From Acorus gramineus (Eukaryota > Streptophyta > Magnoliopsida > Acorales > Acoraceae): a stretch of 64,000 nucleotides of DNA. The position numbers and the translations under genes were made by a program. The notes under the pieces are model-generated. The model saw only the letters and a program-made list of their open reading frames with translations, had not been told where the DNA came from and did no database searches. Location: contig JAUJYN010000038.1 of assembly GCA_030737835.1 (NCBI GenBank), positions 496,001-560,000 of the forward strand, read 5' to 3'. Shown here piece by piece: positions 58,449 through 64,000 of this stretch. Numbering within the stretch: the first letter of the stretch is position 1; every line of letters starts with the position of its first letter.

Positions 58449-58678
58449 AGTCTAAGGCACGACCAGACACGAGGTCTGGTCGGTCGACCTTACTCCTCGA
58501 AAGCGAGCAGTCTAAGGCACGACCAGACACAAGGTCTGGTCGGTCGACCTTACTCCTCGAAAGCGAGCAGTCTAAGGCACGACCAGACACAAGGTCTGGT
58601 CGGTCGACCTTACTCCTCGAAAGCAAGCAGTCTAAGGCACGACCAGACACAAGGTCTGGTCGGTCGACCTTACTCCTC
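58449..58678. repeat. Tandem repeat, four 60-bp units
   Basis: Units start at 58449, 58509, 58569 and 58629 (the last is incomplete) and are almost identical. Each holds CGACCAGAC-ACAAG-GTCTGGTCG, a perfect 9-bp hairpin stem. The first unit begins directly at the LTR end. The 20-codon repeats in the open frame across it are a by-product. Confidence 0.95.
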
Positions 58679-59170
58679 GCAGACATGCTATGAAACGTAC
58701 GGGCGAGCACGTCAAGAGACCCCGAGCAAGAAGAAGAAACGGTCAGAAGACCACTAACGCCTGTAACTGCCGAGATAGCATTTAAGGCCCATTACCAACA
58801 GAACGTGGGTAGTCAAGGACCGACGTGGAACATAAATACCGGGGGCGTTTCCCTGGAAAAAGGCCCACTAAGCACTTAGTGGCAAGGCGGTTACAAGGGC
58901 ATTAAAGAAACTACGTGTGCCTTGATCCCCAAGGGGTACGTAGGCAGCCTATAAAGAGGTCGCGCGCTAAACACGCTAAGGGCCCGGTCAAAGGCACAGT
59001 AAAAAAAGGTGAAGAGAGTTACCCATTGAGTCAAACCCAATCATTGAGCTCTGTTTGGGCTATTCCCTATTCAGTCGTGGAAAGAATCGAAGCATAGCTG
59101 CGAGAATTCGTATTGCTTGAGTTCTTTTTCTCAATAAACTTACAAATCTAACTGAAGGGGGAAAATATCC
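58679..59170 (+). mobile_element. LTR-like stretch of a further family
   Basis: Contains a CCTATAAAGAGG TATA-like box (about 58949), CCAAGGGGTACGTAGGCAGCC-type sequence just upstream and an AATAAAC signal (about 59141). These are arranged like U3-R of an LTR whose U3 would include the 60-bp repeats. No second copy or terminal TG/CA pair is available to confirm it. Confidence 0.4.
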
Positions 59171-59560
59171 TCCTCACTTACTTTATCTAAGGTGAATCAA
59201 ACAACAAAAAGATCAATTTTACATTTCCCAATGAGAATAATAGAAAAGACAACCAAACAAAAATTTACCTATTCAACATGGATTGTTATCTATCCCAGTA
59301 TAGCTATCAAGGGCAAATAACCTTATGTCACACGCCAAACGGAGGGTTAGAGTATGTGGAACTAAAAACATTGTTTGGTTATCCTTAATATAATGTTTCT
59401 GGTTTAGCACCTATTCTTATCCTTAATATATTGTTTGTGTTTTAGCACTTACTGTCAATATATGTAGCAACATATATTTTTAACTTTTTTTGGTTGAGTT
59501 ATACCATCAGATTGTCCAATATCCAGGAAGGCCAAGTATATTCCTTCGTTCAGATATATG
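59171..59560. other. Spacer before the hAT element
   Basis: No gene. 59280-59345 shares words (TAGCTATCARGGC, CAAATAAC) with intron 1 of the methyltransferase gene (about 44226-44260), perhaps an old shared MITE. Confidence 0.35.
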
Positions 59561-59840
59561 CAATGTTCAGAAATGCGGCCCGTGTGGCCGCATATGCGGC
59601 CGCACGTGCGGTTCGGTCACTCGACCGAACCGCCAGGGGCATTAGGCTGTTTTATGCGGGTCGGGGCCGCATATGCGTCCGCTTAAGCGGGCGCACAAGA
59701 ATATATTTTTTAAACGGGTCAACCCGTTTAGCACTAAAAAAAAAAAAAAAAAAACAAAATCCCTCGATGAATCCTCTGCTCGTGCCCTAACTTTACTTCT
59801 TCTTCCTCGGGACTTCTTCAACGCCGATTGCCGAATCCGG

Positions 59841-60020
59841 TGGTCCGGCCTCCTTCACGCAGCGAGACTTCTTCAAGATTTCTTCTTCTTCGAGACTTCT
59901 CCGGTGGTCCGGCCTCCTTCACGCAGCGAGCCAGCGAGGCAGCGACTCCTCTGGCGGTCCGGCCTCCTTCAGGCAGCGAGCCAGCGACTCCTCTGGCGGT
60001 CCGGCCTCCTTCACGCGGTG
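59841..60020. repeat. Minisatellite in the hAT leader
   Basis: Four copies of GGTCCGGCCTCCTTCACGCA or close variants, at about 59842, 59904, 59957 and 59998, separated by CAGCGACTCCTCT-type spacers. GC-rich and in the 5' leader, no coding role seen. Confidence 0.8.
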
Positions 60021-60486
60021 AATCGGTGATCTAACTCCCTCTTTTACATATTAAGATGTACTGATTTTACTTTCTTTGCTTGATGGTGTATAATATTGGT
60101 GTTTGCATTGTTAAATAATTTGATTCATCAAACTAAGATTTGGATTGGTTACTCCTCTATCACATTCCACTGAAGCAGAGTAGGTAGTGACAAGCAAAAA
60201 TTTGATAATGTTGATGGGATTTCAAACATACAAAGATCTCATGAAAACAAAGGAAAAAAAAAGATTACAAGCAAAGTTTATAGAGGAATTATGTTTCATA
60301 GTTTTAACTTTTATGTATGAAAAATTGCATGATTGGTTGATTGTATCATTGATTTATTCTATATTTGTATTGTATGAAATAATTGTATGTTTATATTTGT
60401 TTGATTGTCTTTCATTGTATCATTGTTTGAAAAAATGAATTATGAAAATTTGATGTATATCATGTATGTTGAACTCTTGAACAGTA

Positions 60487-63400
60487 ATGGATAAAACAAC
60501 GTCTATTCCAACTTCTGAAAGTGGATCGTCGCCACCGGCGTATACACTGTCACGCCCCAGGGCGGCCGTCCCCGGGACGCGGCAAGTGTATATAAAATAT
60601 CAAAATCTACACAGGAGGTCAATAATATATCATACACAAACAACCAGAATGACACACCGATAACAAAGGGGCTGACATGATATATACACCAAATGCGGAA
60701 GCAAAAGACTGAATCTGTAAATAAACATTCTACAGACTCGATACTCAATCATCTGTCCTGTGAGAGCCAATATACACAAATACAACTGAATATATATAAA
60801 CGCGTGCCAAGCACGGAAATAAAATACATACAGTCAAGAAGGGATGCTGATAACCTCTGGCACTTGCGGAACGTGGCGCTGCTCCGCTACTGAAGGAATC
60901 CCTCGGAAAGCTCCAATTGCTGCTCCGGCTCCAGCTTAGGCTCAGTGGCAACTGGGGAAAAACATATGCGAGGGGTGAGCCACACGCTCAGTGAACAGCA
61001 CAACCCATGCATCACAGACAATATTGACCACTATCCAGATCTTAATAATCCACAATCTCTTATTAACAACCACAAAATGGTAACAATTACTCAAACTAGT
61101 GGGTCGCTCAATCGCCAACCCACTACACCCTCACCCTCACCCTTCAATGGGTGACATAGGATTTTGGGACTGATAAACATTCAATCACAACTCCAGTGGG
61201 TCGCTCATCGGCAACCCACTACACCCTCACCCTCACCCTACCACCGGTGACATAGGATTTTGGGACTGACTAGGCTGTTGGTCACCCTTGGTCCACCGAT
61301 AGTCTCTCCTCCACTCCGTAGGCCGCTGGGCTATCACCCCCACAACTTCAGCACAGTCCGTCACAAATATCGGGAGGCGCCTACTGATGGGAGCCCTTAG
61401 AAGGGACGGCCTTTCTAACGCTGGGGCAGCCTCTACCGGATCCAACGAAGGGGACAGAACAGCCTATCCATACGCATATGATCCACTCGGATCCGCCGAC
61501 AACACATCTCTACAATTCTAATGTCCTGAATTCCTCAGAATTCCTCCAAGGCGCATAACCAATATGCGGGGAACATACACAATAATTAGCAAGGGTGGAA
61601 TATCATTGGGGGAAAGAAACTCGGGAGGGCAGCGTGAGTTCCCGATATAGGACACCCCGACAACCAAACAAGGAACACGGAGTACCCTAACCCGGGTCTC
61701 ATCGCTGTCCTCGCAAGGCCCCTCCCCTATAATATTCACTAATATGCTAATAATCATACAAGGGGTAAACCATTATTTAACAATTTGAGGTGTAATATTA
61801 TTGGGATAAGAACCTTGGGAGGGCAGCATGAGGTCCTGATACAGGACATCCCGACAACCAAACAAGGAACACGGAGCACCCTAACCCGGGTCTCAATGTT
61901 GACCGCGCAAGGCCCCTCCCTATAATGTTATCTAAGGCATGTAATTAAACATTTACTAGCATTTAATTTAATAAATAAACTAGTAGGACACATGCATAGG
62001 CCAAGGCTTCCTAGCATGAGAACAGGGGACATGGTGCATGGCTCATACACATATCCTAAGGGTGCAAGTCCCTAACATGCAAAGTCTAGGGTAGCATGCA
62101 TTCTACATTTAAATCATGCTCGCATGAAATATACATTACAACGGTTAATATCAATCCATGGTGCCCCAGGATAGGCCGGTATACGCCCAAATGCGTACAA
62201 CGCCTCTCTACTGGGTTGGATTGTCCCACTCACCAGAAGCCGGGTCGTCGCGCGACCGTCCGTCAAGATCTGCAAGACAGGCATTTATACGGTGAGTAAA
62301 CTACATAAATACTCCAAAATACATTAAAAATACTCTAAAAATACCCAACACTCGGACAAGCGTACATATGGCCCGTACGCACGCGTATCCGAGTATCCCG
62401 ACTCACTCCCGAACCCACCGGGCAACCGCACGCACGGCCACCCGCCTCGGGCGCACAGCCGAGCCCGGCACGCGCGCCAAGGCGCCCTGTTGAACTCAGC
62501 CCGCACGCCCGGACACCACCGGCGTACTGCCGCACGTCTGCCCGCGCGCCCCGACGCACTGCCGCACGCACGCGCACGCTCGCGCGCGCCCGCGCGCACC
62601 GCGCGTCCAGCCCAGCGCGCCCTCGCGCGCACTGCATGCACGCCCCAGCACGTGCACGCACTGGCCCCCAGCACCGCGTGCACTGGTCCCCAGCACCTCG
62701 CCCAGGCGCATGCCCAGGCGCCCTGCCCAGCACCCAGGCACAGTGCCCAGGCGCCCTGCCCGCGCGCGCGCACTCTCGCGCGCGCACCCGCGCGCACTCC
62801 CGCGCACACCCCCGCTCGCGCCAGCACCCGCGCGCACCCGCGCGACCACTCCGCGCGCACCCGCGCACCCGCGCGCGACTGCGCGCCCGACTGCGCCCGC
62901 CAGCGCCCAGCGCCACCCGCGCGCACGCCCTCGCGCACGCGCGCGCGCCCCTGCCAGCTGCTGCGCCTGAGCTGCCTGTGCTGCTGCCTGCTGCCCGGGA
63001 CTGCCAGCCCGAGCTCCTCCACCACCCACCTCCGACCACCCCAAGGACTCCGACCACCTCGCACAGCCCTCCGACGGCCACCCACCGCCGCCGACCACCA
63101 CCCAACCTCAAATCCACCCTCCTAGCATACATCTATGCAAGAAAAGAGAGGAAAAGTGGCTTACCAAGGGGAGGAAAGGAAATCCGGTTGCTCTCCGCGC
63201 ACCGAAACCTCTCCCAAAAGGCTTCCAACGCCCGGATCTACTCCCACCTCCGAAATGGTCCAAAACAGAGGAGAAGAGAGGGGGGACGGAGGGGCTAATC
63301 TCGCCGGAATTCGAATTTGAAAGCACCGGGGTGTAGATCGGGACCCGATCTACACTTCCTATGCTTTAGGTTTTTGGGTTTGAGGGGTCTAGGGGGCTCA

Positions 63401-64000
63401 AAAGTGAGAAAAGGAGAGAGGGGAGAGAGAAAATCAATTTGGTAGGGATGATGAATAGTGATTTCGAAATTAGATCCCACCTATATATAGCGAGCGACTT
63501 AAAAACCCAGATACGCCCCGAAACTGTGAAATTTTGGGAACGTTACCGGAATTCGATGAAACTTTCGTGAGAGGCCTAAAATGGCACCAGGACACCAAAT
63601 ATGCAGTTAGATTTCCAATCGGAGTCCTCTAGCTTAGGACGATAGCTAACAGTCCAAAAATTAGCGTTCCTATTGAAAACCGAAAAAAAATGAAAAACTG
63701 CCAGAACGCTCTAACGGTTACCAGCAGGCTAAAGGTGACACATATATAACATACACCACCTGGTTCAACTGATCCAGGATGGAAGTATGGGTATTTGATG
63801 AGCAAGAGCGATACCAATTCGGTCACTTGTAGGCTATGTTCCAAAATCATCAAAGGAGGGATTAATAGGTTGAAGCAACACCTGGCACACATTCGAGGAA
63901 ATGTGGCTCCATGCAAGCAAGTTGATGAGGAGACAAAAAAAGCCATCAAAGATTATATGGAAGGATTGTCTAAGAAGAAGGAAGTCAAAGCAAAAGATTT
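60487..64000 (+). pseudogene. hAT transposase with BED zinc finger, split by an LTR, C-terminus outside window
   Basis: Coding runs from ATG 60487 to 60547 (MDKTTSIPTSESGSSPPAYT). It resumes at 63757 with the frame kept once the LTR and one TACAC are discounted, and stays open to the window end (about 101 codons in all). The second part has DPGWKYG (26-32), then CRLC (45-48), GGINRLKQHLAH (54-65) and GNVAPC (68-73). That is the C-x2-C...H pattern with GGI-R-K-HLA typical of the BED finger at the N-terminus of hAT transposases, which binds the element's ends. The downstream catalytic and dimerisation domains are outside the window. The LTR insertion makes it inactive here. Apart from the insertion there is no stop or frameshift, so the break looks recent. 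Confidence 0.88.
60548..63751 (-). mobile_element. Solo family D LTR inside the hAT transposase gene
   Basis: 3204 bp, minus strand, TGTTATAT (63751) to GGGGCGTGACA (60548). TACAC is duplicated exactly at 60543-60547 and 63752-63756. No interior is present, so a full element was reduced to one LTR by recombination between its LTRs. It is very close to D1 (16-3204); for example the stretches around 63326-63108 and 443-661 encode the same 72 residues. It carries the same CpG array (62330-63000) and splice-like sites. Confidence 0.95.

Larger units (their letters stand above)
59561..64000 (+). mobile_element. hAT transposon, 5' part, running off the window
   Basis: Begins CAATGTTCAGAAATGCGGCC, followed by palindromic GCGGCCGC words and an A run, as in the element at 54358. 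A GC-rich leader follows, then a likely leader intron (donor near 60029, GGTGATC; acceptor CTTGAACAG ending 60484) and the transposase start codon at 60487. A solo LTR interrupts it at 60548-63751. The right end and target duplication lie outside the window; the 8 bp before it are GATATATG. Confidence 0.8.

Noticed and set aside
58449-58678. CRISPR-like array
   Set aside because: Direct repeats without unique spacers, in plant DNA.
58305-58757. 150-codon plus-strand frame with 20-residue repeats
   Set aside because: Created by the 60-bp tandem repeat (a multiple of three) and starting inside an LTR.

Overview
The window looks like plant (angiosperm) nuclear DNA. It holds one split gene with GT-AG introns, a eukaryotic tRNA-Glu gene with an oligo-T stop, and stacked plant-type LTR retrotransposons primed by initiator tRNA-Met (TGGTATCAGAGCC). 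It also holds hAT-type DNA transposons with 8-bp target duplications, a LINE scrap and several small terminal-inverted-repeat elements. I see no bacterial or organelle gene organisation. The species cannot be told from what is here.

1-24404 is nested retrotransposons. Family D is a ~3.2 kb LTR starting TGTTATAT and ending GGGGCGTGACA: a + copy (16-3204) lies inside a - copy (3205-6047, remnant at 1-15). Element B (+, 6185-22452) belongs to a second family with LTRs starting TGTTATGCC. Its 5' LTR is split at 7780 by the complete element A (-, 7781-16204, target duplication AGTAT). A and B each have a ~2.75 kb interior with primer site, polypurine tract and a broken Ty3/gypsy chromovirus-like reverse transcriptase and integrase. 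They share the same stop codon, so the family was probably copied in trans. An inverted, truncated LTR (C) follows at 22453-24404. All these LTRs carry a CpG-rich array that appears to sit in a leader intron.

24405-32864 looks like part of another retrotransposon. It has a 186-bp tandem repeat, then three related antisense coding modules (26204-25005, 29274-26766, 31621-30243) resembling the 'putative gypsy type transposon' domain, then a + LTR-like end with a TATA box.

33386-44687 (-) is the one convincing host gene: eight exons encoding a 310-residue SAM-dependent methyltransferase-like protein with a plastid, possibly twin-arginine, targeting peptide. A tRNA-Glu(UUC) gene lies in its last intron on the other strand. 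A LINE fragment and two inverted-repeat elements lie in its introns, mainly the 4.2 kb fifth one.

45018-58042 is AT-rich intergenic DNA. It holds a hAT MITE with a perfect 8-bp duplication, another inverted-repeat element, a decayed Ulp1-type (C48) protease gene inside a possible 3.9 kb transposon, arrays of short GCATATGC-type palindromes, and a second non-autonomous hAT element (54358-55428).

58043-64000 has a family D LTR end, a 4 x 60 bp tandem repeat, an LTR-like stretch, and the 5' half of a hAT transposon whose BED-finger transposase gene is split by a solo family D LTR (60548-63751, duplication TACAC). The frame on the two sides matches.
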